Part shown: one piece after another, positions 42,601-49,698 of the stretch | How positions within the stretch are numbered: position 1 is the stretch's first letter | Layout of the letters: every line of letters begins with the position of its first letter | Source: JBFLXR01 sp040757065 | Lineage (GTDB): Bacteria > Pseudomonadota > Gammaproteobacteria > Burkholderiales > Gallionellaceae | Direction of reading: 5' to 3' | NCBI GenBank assembly: GCA_040757065.1 | Contig: JBFLXR010000005.1 | Location: 62,001-126,000, forward strand | Length of the DNA stretch: 64,000 bases | The notes under the pieces: generated by a model | What the model was told of the DNA's origin: nothing | The model's database searches: none | Seen by the model: only the letters and a program-made list of their open reading frames with translations | Position numbers and translations under genes: made by a program

Positions 42601-42829
42601 GGACGGTGTCGATTTGCAGCATGCGGTGATTGCCGCGGCCAGTGCGCGCGCCAAGCCGATCTTGCTGACCGGTCTGGCGGCCATGTTGGGTGCGCTGTTT
42701 ATTCTGGATGACCCGATTTTCAACGGCCTTGCGCTGGCTTTGATCTTCGGTATTTTGGTTTCCACCTTGCTGACGCTAGTGGTAATCCCGGTGCTGTATT
42801 ACGCAGCGCTGTATAAGAAATTCGAGTAA
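39629..42829 (+). CDS. RND efflux transporter, inner-membrane pump subunit
   Basis: This 1066-residue protein is a proton-driven RND permease with the usual 12-helix, two-half layout. Helix 1 is LLALVAVLLGIFAVAV, the first periplasmic part has NVLIAYPGASSEEVARTVST, helix 4 carries GILVDDAIVVVENIHRR with Asp420 and Asp421 as the proton relay, and the second half has GIIVRNSILLVDFVNQQLRD. The D-D pair and the sequence around it resemble the HAE-type (organic substrate) group more than the metal group. ATG 39629 is preferred (GAAGGATGATGCA upstream) over the GTG at 39614. Position in a sulfide-regulated unit suggests a sulfur compound as substrate, which is inference only. Confidence 0.93.
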   Translation: MGISGRIARVFLHSQMTPLLALVAVLLGIFAVAVTPREEEPQINVTMANVLIAYPGASSEEVARTVSTPAEQVLEQISGVDHVYSVSQPGMAVLTVQFKVGEQHIPSLVKLYDVIHSHSDWLPPTLGVSQPIIKAKGIDDVPVVAFTLWRDQAVGGGLELTHVAHAIETELKRVNGTREVYTLGGMQRAVRVLLSPEALNAHQLSAQEVRAALQVSNLSQNAGTLVQDNKEILVQTGNFLNDAGEVGRLVVGMSGGKPVFLHDVAEVRDEAEQPSSYVWMGAGPAGADKGIQAKGEFTSVTVAVTKKPGENAVAIADKLMRRIGELKGSVIPSDVQVTTTRNYGETANDKAMKLIKKLIFATAAVVALVWFALGRREAFIVGVAVLLTLAVTLFASWAWGFTLNRVSLFALIFSIGILVDDAIVVVENIHRRRELSHNQPLSEIIPEAVDEVGSPTILATLTVIAALLPMAFVSGLMGPYMSPIPINASMGMLISLVIAFVITPWLAHKFAGPHHANVKDERDTALSKFFRTRLTPFLNREHGKAARRKLWLAILAGLLFAVSLAVVKLVVLKMLPFDNKSEFQVVVDMPSGTALEKTAGVLHEIGAYLATVPEVTDYEAYAGTASPINFNGLVRQYYLRSAAEQGDIQVNLKDKHDRSRSSHQIAGSVREPIEKIAKAWGAKVKVVEVPPGPPVMSPIVAEIYGPDYEGARKVAGKVREQFGKTEGIVAIDDTVTEAAPKLVLHVLQSKAAMLGVSQRDIVDTIQMALAGQDVSALHDESSKYVPPLRLELPAERRGKIDDVLNLKVRARDGALVPLSEVVQMVPSQRDYPIYHKDLLPVVYVVGDMAGKLDSPLYGMFGINGKLNGMALDEGGKLESYFFKQPSDPYANYAMKWDGEWQVTYETFRDMGIAYAVGLVLIYLLVVAQFKSYLVPLIIMAPIPLTVIGVMPGHALFGSQFTATSMIGMIALAGIIVRNSILLVDFVNQQLRDGVDLQHAVIAAASARAKPILLTGLAAMLGALFILDDPIFNGLALALIFGILVSTLLTLVVIPVLYYAALYKKFE

Positions 42830-42856
42830 AATTTTTATTAGTGAAGGAGTAGTACT

Positions 42857-43066
42857 ATGAACGCAGAGCGTATCGTCCGCATCGTGGCCGGTTTCTTTAT
42901 CCTGTTATCGTTGTCGCTGGGCGCGGAAGCCAGCCCGCTGTTCGTTAGCAAATACTTTTTGTTTTTCACGGCATTCGTCGGACTGAATCTGTTCCAGAGC
43001 GGATTTACCAACTTTTGCCCGTTAACCGGCATTTTGGCCAAATTCGGCATTCGAGGCAGTTGCTAA
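42857..43066 (+). CDS. DUF2892 family small membrane protein
   Basis: This 69-residue protein has two hydrophobic helices (IVRIVAGFFILLSLSLG and YFLFFTAFVGLNLFQSG) and the family end TNFCPLTGILAKFGIRGSC with two cysteines. DUF2892 forms the membrane part of the YgaP rhodanese and the small protein encoded in bigR operons, both in sulfide/persulfide settings. A strong ribosome site AAGGAG precedes the ATG, and the gene begins 27 bases after the pump stop. It is the last gene of the presumed sulfide-responsive unit. Confidence 0.9.
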   Translation: MNAERIVRIVAGFFILLSLSLGAEASPLFVSKYFLFFTAFVGLNLFQSGFTNFCPLTGILAKFGIRGSC

Positions 43067-44838
43067 ACTTAAATCGACTTTCATCGAACCAACCGGCCCA
43101 CATCAGTCTGACACTTGTCGGGTTGATGTGGGTTTTGCCTTTTCTCGTCTATTACCACGCATATCCGCTGACGTCGTTCTATAACGAATGGCTGGCGGTG
43201 TTACTCGGTCTGTGCGCTGCATGCTGGCTGCCTGCGGAAGTACGTAGCGGCGAACCGGTGCTGCCCCGCATTGCACTGCTGCCGCTGGCTTTGCTGGTGG
43301 TATTGTTATTGCAGGTTGCGCTTGGGCGCGTCGAGTATGCGGGGCAGACTCTGCTGTATGCCGCTTACTGGTTGTGGGCTGCCGTGCTGATGGCGCTGGG
43401 CCACCGGTTGCGCGAGCGATTGGGCTTGGGCCGACTGGCATTGATGCTGTCGGCATTTTTGCTGGTCGGTGCCGAACTGAGTGCGCTCGCCGGGTTGGTG
43501 CAGCAGTATCAATGGGATGTGCTGCTGCGTCAGTATGTAACGGTTAAGACGAGTTCGGCAGTATATGGCAATTTGGCACAGCCGAACCATTATGCCGATT
43601 ACACCGGATTGGGGCTGGTGTCGCTGGCACTGTTGCTGGTGCGCGGCAAGTTGCGCGTCTGGCAGGCTGTGCTGCTGGCGGTGCCGTTGCTGTTCGTGCT
43701 GACGCTGAGCGGTTCGCGTACTTCGTGGATATTTCTGCTGGCACTTACAGCGATGAGTTTGGTTTACTGGAAGCGCGATCGGGCCATGCTGCCGTTCTTG
43801 CAGTTCAGTTGCGGCATGTTGATCGGTTTTGCTGTCATGCATGGCGTGGTGCAGCTGCCTTGGCTGGCGGGTACGGAGGAGGTGACTGCCTGGGAACGGT
43901 TGTTCAACGATGCCGGTAGTGGCGGTATTCGCCTGATTCTCTGGCGCGAGGCCTTGATGGTATTCGCGCAGTATCCGGTGTTCGGTGCGGGCTTCGGACA
44001 GTTCGCCTGGCAGCACTTCCAATTGGGACCGATATTGCAGAATCCACAGATTGCCGGGCTGTATAACAACGCGCATAACACGCTGCTGCAACTCGCTGCA
44101 GAGGGCGGGTTAGCTAGTTTGCTGCCGGCGCTGGCGCTGGCGGCGCTCTGGTGGCGCGGTTCCCGGCGCTTGCCGATGCGGCCGGAACGTTGGTGGGGTT
44201 ATGCGGTGCTGCTGGTGCTTCTGACGCACAGCCTCTTGGAATATCCCTTGTGGTATGCCTATTTTCTCGGTATTGCCGCCTTTATGCTCGGGGCGCTGGA
44301 GACGCGGGCGTGGCGTATCCCGGCCCGAAATTTGTCTACCGTCGGTTCGGCGTTTGTACTGCTGGCCGCGATATTTGTTGCGGGCTTGTTTTTGCGCGAT
44401 TACCGCGCGCTGGAGCAAACGTACGCGGCCAGCACGACGACATCTGACCGCGCGAAGCTGCAAGCGGCTTATGCGCATTTCGGGGAAATCGGACGGAATG
44501 TATTGCTGACACCTTACACCGACCTGTTCATGAATTCCATGCTGGGGCGCGATCTGCATGGTTGGGAAACGCGGCAGCGGTGGAACGAGAAAGTGCTGCA
44601 CTTCGTGCCGCTGGCGTCGTCGGCGTACCGGCAATCCTTGCTGTGGGCGCAAAACGGCAAGGCAGCGTTGGCCGGGCAGTGCATGGCACAGGCGATCTGG
44701 GCTTACCCCGACGACTTCCCTGCCGTGTGGAACGAGTTGGAGGCACTGGCGCGGAAAGACCCCGATCGGTATGCGGCTCTGTTAAAATCGGCGGTTCAGA
44801 TTAATGAGGAGCGTCAGCGTGCAGTTCGTATTAGATAA
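43060..44838 (+). CDS. PglL/WaaL-type O-antigen ligase or protein O-oligosaccharyltransferase
   Basis: This is a polytopic inner-membrane protein of about 590 residues. Twelve or so hydrophobic helices are followed by a C-terminal soluble part (from about residue 440). The Wzy_C-type motifs are seen: GNLAQPNHYADYTGLGLVSL (Q-x-N...A), SGSRTSWIFL and NNAHNTLLQLAAEGG (catalytic-type His). The family transfers undecaprenyl-linked glycans to lipid A core or, for PglL, to pilin Ser/Thr. Sequence pattern and C-terminal extension favour PglL. The start is uncertain: TTG 43060, overlapping the DUF2892 end, keeps helix 1 whole, while the first ATG (43126) cuts into it. It overlaps the rhodanese gene by 20 bp. 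Confidence 0.8.
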   Translation: MLNLNRLSSNQPAHISLTLVGLMWVLPFLVYYHAYPLTSFYNEWLAVLLGLCAACWLPAEVRSGEPVLPRIALLPLALLVVLLLQVALGRVEYAGQTLLYAAYWLWAAVLMALGHRLRERLGLGRLALMLSAFLLVGAELSALAGLVQQYQWDVLLRQYVTVKTSSAVYGNLAQPNHYADYTGLGLVSLALLLVRGKLRVWQAVLLAVPLLFVLTLSGSRTSWIFLLALTAMSLVYWKRDRAMLPFLQFSCGMLIGFAVMHGVVQLPWLAGTEEVTAWERLFNDAGSGGIRLILWREALMVFAQYPVFGAGFGQFAWQHFQLGPILQNPQIAGLYNNAHNTLLQLAAEGGLASLLPALALAALWWRGSRRLPMRPERWWGYAVLLVLLTHSLLEYPLWYAYFLGIAAFMLGALETRAWRIPARNLSTVGSAFVLLAAIFVAGLFLRDYRALEQTYAASTTTSDRAKLQAAYAHFGEIGRNVLLTPYTDLFMNSMLGRDLHGWETRQRWNEKVLHFVPLASSAYRQSLLWAQNGKAALAGQCMAQAIWAYPDDFPAVWNELEALARKDPDRYAALLKSAVQINEERQRAVRIR

Positions 44839-45232
44839 TATTTGGCCGATTTTTATTGCAGTACTCAGCGGGGCGATGCTGGTGTGGTCGATGATCGGTA
44901 ACCGTTTGCGCGGAATTAACGAAGTCGATGTCAATGGCGCGTTGCAACTGATCAATCATAAGGGAGCCATCATTCTGGATGTGCGCCAGCCGGAAGAGTT
45001 TAAATCCGGTCATGTGCTGAATGCCAGAGCGATTCCGCTGGGAGAATTGGAAAAGCGGATCGGTGAATTGGAAAAATTCCGCGATGCGCCGATGGTGGTG
45101 GTATGCCGCAGCGGTCAGCGCTCGTCGAACGCTTCCGCATTGCTGGTTAAGCAAGGATTCAAACAGGTATACAACATGGCGGGCGGCATGATGGCCTGGC
45201 AAAAGGCCAGTCTGCCGGTGGAGCGCAAGTGA
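44819..45232 (+). CDS. Membrane-anchored rhodanese-like protein (YibN type)
   Basis: Rhodanese domains carry persulfide on a single cysteine. The protein starts at GTG 44819 after a GAGGAG ribosome site, giving 137 residues: one N-terminal helix (IWPIFIAVLSGAMLVWSMIG), then a rhodanese domain with ILDVRQPEEFKSGHVLNARA and the active-site loop VVCRSGQRSSNASALLVKQG. It overlaps grxC by 4 bp. The order yibN-grxC-secB-gpsA is conserved in proteobacteria, so this gene need not belong to the sqr unit upstream. Confidence 0.92.
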   Translation: MQFVLDNIWPIFIAVLSGAMLVWSMIGNRLRGINEVDVNGALQLINHKGAIILDVRQPEEFKSGHVLNARAIPLGELEKRIGELEKFRDAPMVVVCRSGQRSSNASALLVKQGFKQVYNMAGGMMAWQKASLPVERK

Positions 45233-45486
45233 AACCGGTGGTGATGTACTGCACGGCGGTTTGTCCGTATTGCGTGCGTGCGGAACATTTGCTGCATGCC
45301 AGAGGTGTGAAAGAGATTCAGAAAATCCGCGTGGACTTGCAACCGGAATTACGCACGGTCATGATGGAAAAAACCGGTCGTCGCACCGTGCCGCAAATTT
45401 ACATCGGCGACGAGCATGTCGGCGGTTACGACGATCTCGCGTCGCTGGATCATGCAGGCGAACTGGAAGCAATGCTGAACGAATAA
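45229..45486 (+). CDS. grxC: Glutaredoxin 3
   Basis: GrxC is a small cytoplasmic glutathione-dependent thiol-disulfide oxidoreductase. The 85-residue protein has the active site YCTAVCPYCVRAEHLL, the cis-proline loop GRRTVPQIYIGDEHVGGYDD, and ends at the usual length. It overlaps the rhodanese gene and lies 18 bases before secB. Confidence 0.96.
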   Translation: MKPVVMYCTAVCPYCVRAEHLLHARGVKEIQKIRVDLQPELRTVMMEKTGRRTVPQIYIGDEHVGGYDDLASLDHAGELEAMLNE

Positions 45487-45504
45487 CTTAGGAAGGATGA
45501 GGAA

Positions 45505-45972
45505 ATGAGCGAAGCCAATACCAACGATCAACAAAACCTGCCGGCATTCGGTATCGAAAAATTCTATGTGAAGGATATTTCGCTGGAAATCCCGCATGCG
45601 CCGGCGATTTTTATGGAACGCGAAAATCCTCAGATGGATATGCAACTGCACACGCAGGCGACACCGCTGGGCGAGGGCTATTTCGAAGTGGTGCTGACCA
45701 TTACCGCGACTACCAAGCTGCCGGAAAAGGATCAGGTGATGTATCTGATCGAAGTTAAACAAGCCGGGATTTTCCTGGTACGCAACGTACCGGAAAGCGA
45801 ATTGGAAGGCATTCTGGCGGTGATGTGCCCGAATATTCTGTATCCCTACGCGCGCGAAGTCGTGTCCGATATTTCGGTGCGCGCAGGTTTCGCGCCGCTG
45901 GTGCTGCAACCTGTGAATTTCGAGGCGCTGTACGCTCAGCAACAGCAGCAAGCACAGGCCGCAACCCACTAA
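45505..45972 (+). CDS. secB: Protein-export chaperone SecB
   Basis: SecB is a tetrameric chaperone that keeps preproteins unfolded and delivers them to SecA. The 155-residue protein has FGIEKFYVKDISLEIPHAPA, the strand ATPLGEGYFEVVLTITATTK, VKQAGIFLVRNV and LCPNILYPYAR-like CPNILYPYAREVVSDISVRA, then FAPLVLQPVNFEALYAQQQQ. Its ATG is preceded by AGGAAGGATGAGGAA. The last base of the stop is the first base of the next gene. Confidence 0.97.
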   Translation: MSEANTNDQQNLPAFGIEKFYVKDISLEIPHAPAIFMERENPQMDMQLHTQATPLGEGYFEVVLTITATTKLPEKDQVMYLIEVKQAGIFLVRNVPESELEGILAVMCPNILYPYAREVVSDISVRAGFAPLVLQPVNFEALYAQQQQQAQAATH

Positions 45973-46418
45973 TGTTTTTGCTGCGCGCCCTGCTTATGTC
46001 GGTTCCTCTTGCGTTGGCAAGCGGGGCAGCCTGCGCGGTCGATTATGCGTCGGTGGAAGAGTCTGCTGCCGTGCTGTACGACGCGCCGTCGCAGAAAGCG
46101 AAAAAATTATTTGTTCTCAGCCGCTACACCCCGTTGGAAATCATCGTGAGTGTGGAAGGTTGGCTCAAAGTGCGCGATAGCAGCGGCGCCTTAGCTTGGG
46201 TGGAGAAAAAGTCGGTCGGCAGCAAACGGTACGTGATGGTGAATGTGCCGCAAGCGGCGGTGCATCAGCAGCCGGATGAGAAAGCACCGACGGTGTTTCA
46301 GGCTAAGCAGCAGGTGGCGCTGGAGTGGCTGGAAGAAGCCGACGGCGGCTGGCTGAAAGTGCGCCATGCCGATGGTGAAACCGGCTACCTGCGCTTCAGC
46401 GAAGTCTGGGGGCATTGA
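45972..46418 (+). CDS. Exported SH3-domain protein
   Basis: This 148-residue protein has a signal peptide (MFLLRALLMSVPLALASGAA, cleavage near CA residue 22). Two bacterial SH3-like repeats follow: residues about 28-75 (AAVLYDAPSQKAKKLFVLSR, then VEGWLKVRDSSGALAWVEKK) and about 85-148 (VHQQPDEKAPTVFQAKQQVA, GWLKVRHADGETGYLRFSEV). Such pairs usually bind peptidoglycan or sit beside cell-wall factors. It shares one base with both secB and gpsA, so all three are cotranscribed. The binding partner is unknown. Confidence 0.85.
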   Translation: MFLLRALLMSVPLALASGAACAVDYASVEESAAVLYDAPSQKAKKLFVLSRYTPLEIIVSVEGWLKVRDSSGALAWVEKKSVGSKRYVMVNVPQAAVHQQPDEKAPTVFQAKQQVALEWLEEADGGWLKVRHADGETGYLRFSEVWGH

Positions 46419-47416
46419 TGCGAATTGCCTTGTTGGGGGCGGGCGCATGGGGCACGGCACTGGCGATTAGTTTATCCCGCCAGCACCAAGTGACCTTGTG
46501 GGCGCGCGATGCATCGCAGATTGAGGCTATGCGTGCGGCACGGCGCAATGTGCGCTATCTGCCGGAAGTGGAATTGCCAAAAATGCTGGCACTGACTGCC
46601 GATTTAGGTGCGGCGCTGGCGGAGGCCGAATTGGCTTTGGTCGTGGTGCCGATTGCAGGGCTGCGCGCTGCGCTGGAGGCGATTGTGCGCTTGCGTCCCA
46701 ACCCGATCCCGGTGGTATGGGCGTGCAAAGGTTTCGAGCCGGAGACGGCTAAACTACCGCATCAGGTGGTGGCGGAAACTTTGCCGGAATCGTTTCCCAG
46801 CGGCGTACTGTCCGGCCCTAGTTTCGCGGTCGAAGTGGCGCGCGGGCTGCCGACGGCACTGACGCTGGCCTCGTCGAATGAAACCTTTGTCCGCACGATG
46901 GCGAGTGCGCTGCATCACGAACGTTTGCGTATTTACGCCAGCAACGACCTGATCGGGGTGGAAGTCGGCGGTGCGGTGAAAAACGTGATGGCGATTGCGA
47001 CCGGCGTTTCCGATGGCCTGGGGTTCGGCTATAACGCCAGGGCGGCGCTGATTAGCCGCGGGTTGGCGGAAATGACCCGGCTCGGTGTCAGCCTCGGCGG
47101 GTGCGCCGAAACGCTCGGCGGCTTGTCCGGCGCGGGCGATCTGATTCTGACCTGCACCGGCGACTTGTCGCGCAACCGCAGGGTTGGCATGCTGCTGGCG
47201 CAAGGCCGCGCCTTGCCGGAAATTTTACAGGAGCTGGGGCATGTCGCCGAGGGGGTGTATACCGCCCGCGAAATTCACCGTATCTCGCTCGAATTGCAGG
47301 TCGAAATGCCGATCTGCGAGGCAGTCTACCAGCTGCTGTACGGCGGCGCGACGGTCGCTCAAGTCGTGGACGGTTTGCTCAGTCGTGCGCCGAACAGCGA
47401 GTTCGGAACCTTATAG
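46418..47416 (+). CDS. gpsA: Glycerol-3-phosphate dehydrogenase [NAD(P)+]
   Basis: GpsA reduces dihydroxyacetone phosphate to sn-glycerol 3-phosphate for phospholipid synthesis. The 332-residue protein begins MRIALLGAGAWGTALAISLS. It has the GPSFAVEVARGLPTALTLAS block, the catalytic lysine in GVEVGGAVKNVMAIATGVSD, and LGGLSGAGDLILTCTGDLSR. The ATG at 46418 overlaps the preceding stop. Its end overlaps convergent trmL by 6 bp. Confidence 0.97.
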   Translation: MRIALLGAGAWGTALAISLSRQHQVTLWARDASQIEAMRAARRNVRYLPEVELPKMLALTADLGAALAEAELALVVVPIAGLRAALEAIVRLRPNPIPVVWACKGFEPETAKLPHQVVAETLPESFPSGVLSGPSFAVEVARGLPTALTLASSNETFVRTMASALHHERLRIYASNDLIGVEVGGAVKNVMAIATGVSDGLGFGYNARAALISRGLAEMTRLGVSLGGCAETLGGLSGAGDLILTCTGDLSRNRRVGMLLAQGRALPEILQELGHVAEGVYTAREIHRISLELQVEMPICEAVYQLLYGGATVAQVVDGLLSRAPNSEFGTL

Positions 47417-47875
47417 CGCGCCTTCGAAACCGCACTGCCGCCACGCCTCGTACACAGCGACTGCCACCGTATTCGATAAATTCAAACTCCGGTTATCCGG
47501 CAGCATCGGCAGACGCAAGCGCTGCTCCGGCGCAAACTGTTCCAAAATTTCCGCCGGCAATCCCCGGCTTTCCGGGCCGAACAGGAAAGCGTCGCCCGGC
47601 TGAAACCGTTCCGTGTGGAAATGCCGTGCGCCCTTAGTGGTGAAGGCGAACACGCGTCCTGTATTCAGGCTTGCCAGACAGTCGGTCAGATGGTCATGTA
47701 CCTGCATCCGGGCGTATTCGTGGTAGTCCAGCCCGGCGCGTTTCATCTGCTTATCGTCGAGATCGAATCCCAGCGGGCGTACCAGATGCAGTTGCGCGCC
47801 GGTGTTGGCGCACAGGCGAATGACATTGCCGGTATTGGGCGGGATTTCCGGTTGGAACAGAATGACGTGAAACAT
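47411..47875 (-). CDS. trmL: tRNA (cytidine/uridine-2'-O-)-methyltransferase TrmL
   Basis: TrmL 2'-O-methylates the wobble base 34 of leucine tRNAs. The 154-residue SPOUT protein starts MFHVILFQPEIPPNTGNVIR. It has LHLVRPLGFDLDDKQMKRAG, DAFLFGPESRGLPAEIL and the SAM-knot end LPMLPDNRSLNLSNTVAVAV. The length shows a minimal single-domain SPOUT enzyme. It is convergent with gpsA and lies downstream of comF. Confidence 0.95.
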   Translation of the reverse strand: MFHVILFQPEIPPNTGNVIRLCANTGAQLHLVRPLGFDLDDKQMKRAGLDYHEYARMQVHDHLTDCLASLNTGRVFAFTTKGARHFHTERFQPGDAFLFGPESRGLPAEILEQFAPEQRLRLPMLPDNRSLNLSNTVAVAVYEAWRQCGFEGAL

Positions 47876-47890
47876 GGCAGCATAACGTAA

Positions 47891-47920
47891 TAAAGAAGCG
47901 CATTGTCGGCGAAGATGCGC
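47891..47920 (-). terminator. Possible terminator after comF
   Basis: On the minus strand GCGCAT and ATGCGC (47915-47920 and 47898-47903) form a 6-bp stem with an 11-base loop, followed by TTCTTTA. It lies between the comF stop and the trmL start, so trmL would need its own promoter if it is efficient. Confidence 0.4.
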
Positions 47921-47926
47921 CGGTCT

Positions 47927-48637
47927 TCAACTATGCGGAAGCGTGCGCGCCACCACATAGGTGCTGATGCGCTGCGCTCCCGCGCGGCGAACGGCCTGTG
48001 CGAGTTCGTTCAGCGAAGCGCCGGTGGTCATCACGTCGTCCACCAGTGCGACATGCTTCCCGGTGAAATCGGTTTCGCAGACGAAGGCCTTGTGCAGGTT
48101 CCGGTCGCGTTCTTTCCACGGCAGGCTGGATTGCGGCACGGTGTCGCGGATGCGTTTGCATGCGTGCGGCAGCAGCGGACATTGCCAGTGCTTCGCCAGA
48201 TGGCGCGCCAGTTCGTGCGACTGGTTGAAACCGCGCTCGCGCAAACGGGCCGGATGCAGCGGCATCGGTACGATGCAGTCAGGCAATTCGGCGGTACGGG
48301 AGGCCAATTTGCCTGCCAACCAATGAGCGAGTTGCAGTTGCGCTTGGAATTTGAAAGCCTGGATCAGGCGGTCGGCAGGAAATGCGTAGTGCAGCACGGC
48401 GACCGTGCGGTCGAAGTAAGGCGAATCCCGCAGACAGCTTCCGCAGACTTCGCCTTGTGGCGTCGGCAGGGCGCAAACCGGGCAGCGGTTGGCCGTCAGA
48501 TACGGCAATGCATGGTCGCAGGCGGCGCAGCACAGTCCATCTCGGCTTAAGCTGCCGCACAGCAGGCAGGGTTGTGGGGGGAGTGCTCGCCTAAAATTTA
48601 ATCGGATGTTGAAATCCTGTTTTCTGAAAATTGACAA
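47927..48637 (-). CDS. comF: ComF family phosphoribosyltransferase-like protein
   Basis: ComF proteins have a zinc-ribbon N-terminus and a PRTase domain and are needed for DNA uptake in competent bacteria. Seen here are CxxC pairs (CLLCGSL, CCAACDHAL, CPVCALP, VCGSC), the middle LPDCIVPMPLHPARLRERGF, then NQSHELARHLAKH, and the PRPP loop VALVDDVMTTGASLNELAQA. The start is unsure. No ATG lies close to the zinc ribbon; TTG 48637 with an AAAGG upstream gives 236 residues, while the ATG at 48757 would overlap bioB on the other strand. Together with pilT it hints at type IV pilus-dependent competence. Confidence 0.88.
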   Translation of the reverse strand: MSIFRKQDFNIRLNFRRALPPQPCLLCGSLSRDGLCCAACDHALPYLTANRCPVCALPTPQGEVCGSCLRDSPYFDRTVAVLHYAFPADRLIQAFKFQAQLQLAHWLAGKLASRTAELPDCIVPMPLHPARLRERGFNQSHELARHLAKHWQCPLLPHACKRIRDTVPQSSLPWKERDRNLHKAFVCETDFTGKHVALVDDVMTTGASLNELAQAVRRAGAQRISTYVVARTLPHS

Positions 48638-48660
48638 GCGGTCGGCCTTTCCCGGATCAT
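48631..48660 (+). promoter_or_regulatory. Candidate promoter of the biotin operon
   Basis: TTGACA (48631-48636, perfect -35) and GATCAT (48655-48660) are spaced by 18 bases, about 30 bases before the bioB ATG at 48694. It overlaps the proposed TTG start of divergent comF. I see no clear BirA-type operator palindrome. Confidence 0.4.
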
Positions 48661-48693
48661 CGCGGTTTTGCAATTTACCGGGATTTTCGCACC

Positions 48694-49698
48694 ATGCAAA
48701 CCCAACCGATTCATTTATACCGTCCGGCGCAAGCTGAACAATCCGCTGAAGGCGCACGCTGGAGTGTAGCCGATGTGGAAGCGCTGTTTAAACTGCCCTT
48801 TGCCGATTTGATGTTCCGCGCTCAGCAGGTACACCGCGAGCATTTCGATCCGAATGCGGTGCAGTTGTCCACCTTGCTGTCGATCAAGACCGGCGGCTGT
48901 TCGGAAGATTGTGGGTATTGTCCGCAGTCGGCTTTTCATTCGACCAGCGTGGAAAACCGCAAAATGCTCGATGTCGAGGCGGTGGTACAGGCGGCGCGGA
49001 TGGCGCAGCAGAACGGTGCGGGACGCTTCTGCATGGGGGCGGCGTGGCGCGAACCGAGCGACGAGGATATGGCCGATGTGGTCGAGATGGTGAAAGCAGT
49101 GCGCGCACTGGGTATGGAAACCTGTGCGACGCTGGGCATGCTGAACGATGCGCACGTCGATATGCTGCGCGAAGCCGGGCTGGATTACTACAACCACAAT
49201 CTGGATACTGCGCCGGAATTCTACGGCGAGATTATCAGCACCCGCGATTATCAGGATCGTCTGGATACACTGGAACGTGTGCGTAAGGCGGGGATGCATG
49301 TATGCAGCGGCGGCATAGTCGGCATGGGCGAGAATCTGACGCAGCGTGCCGGCTTGATTGCACAACTCGCGAACATGGAGCCTTATCCCGAGAGTGTGCC
49401 GATCAATAATTTGGTTAAGGTCGAAGGGACACCGCTGGAGGCGATGGAAGACCTCGATCCCTTGGATTTCGTCCGCACGATTGCCGTAGCGCGTATCACC
49501 ATGCCGAAGGCCCGGGTGCGCTTGTCCGCCGGACGCGAGCAGATGTCCGAGGCGATTCAGGCTTTGTGCTTCCTGGCCGGGGCGAATTCGATTTTCTACG
49601 GTAGCCAACTGCTGACCACGGGCAATCCCGATGTAACGCGCGACCGTGCCTTGATGGATAAGCTTGGCATGTATCCCTTTACCGAGCACGAACACTAA
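48694..49698 (+). CDS. bioB: Biotin synthase
   Basis: BioB is a radical-SAM enzyme that inserts sulfur into dethiobiotin. The 334-residue protein from the ATG at 48694 (MQTQPIHLYRPAQAEQSAEG) has the 4Fe-4S motif KTGGCSEDCGYCPQSAFHST, GRFCMGAAWREPSDEDM, YNHNLDTAPEFYGEIISTRD, VCSGGIVGMGE and the arginine/cysteine ligands of the auxiliary 2Fe-2S cluster in the C-terminal half (RVRLSAGREQMSEAIQALCF). It is the first gene of bioBFHCD; the stop shares a base with bioF. Confidence 0.98.
   Translation: MQTQPIHLYRPAQAEQSAEGARWSVADVEALFKLPFADLMFRAQQVHREHFDPNAVQLSTLLSIKTGGCSEDCGYCPQSAFHSTSVENRKMLDVEAVVQAARMAQQNGAGRFCMGAAWREPSDEDMADVVEMVKAVRALGMETCATLGMLNDAHVDMLREAGLDYYNHNLDTAPEFYGEIISTRDYQDRLDTLERVRKAGMHVCSGGIVGMGENLTQRAGLIAQLANMEPYPESVPINNLVKVEGTPLEAMEDLDPLDFVRTIAVARITMPKARVRLSAGREQMSEAIQALCFLAGANSIFYGSQLLTTGNPDVTRDRALMDKLGMYPFTEHEH

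Noticed and set aside
44819..45486. Rhodanese and glutaredoxin as part of the sulfide-responsive unit
   Set aside because: They are separated by a 1.8-kb ligase gene, and the order rhodanese-grxC-secB-gpsA is widely conserved without sqr, so the closeness may be chance.
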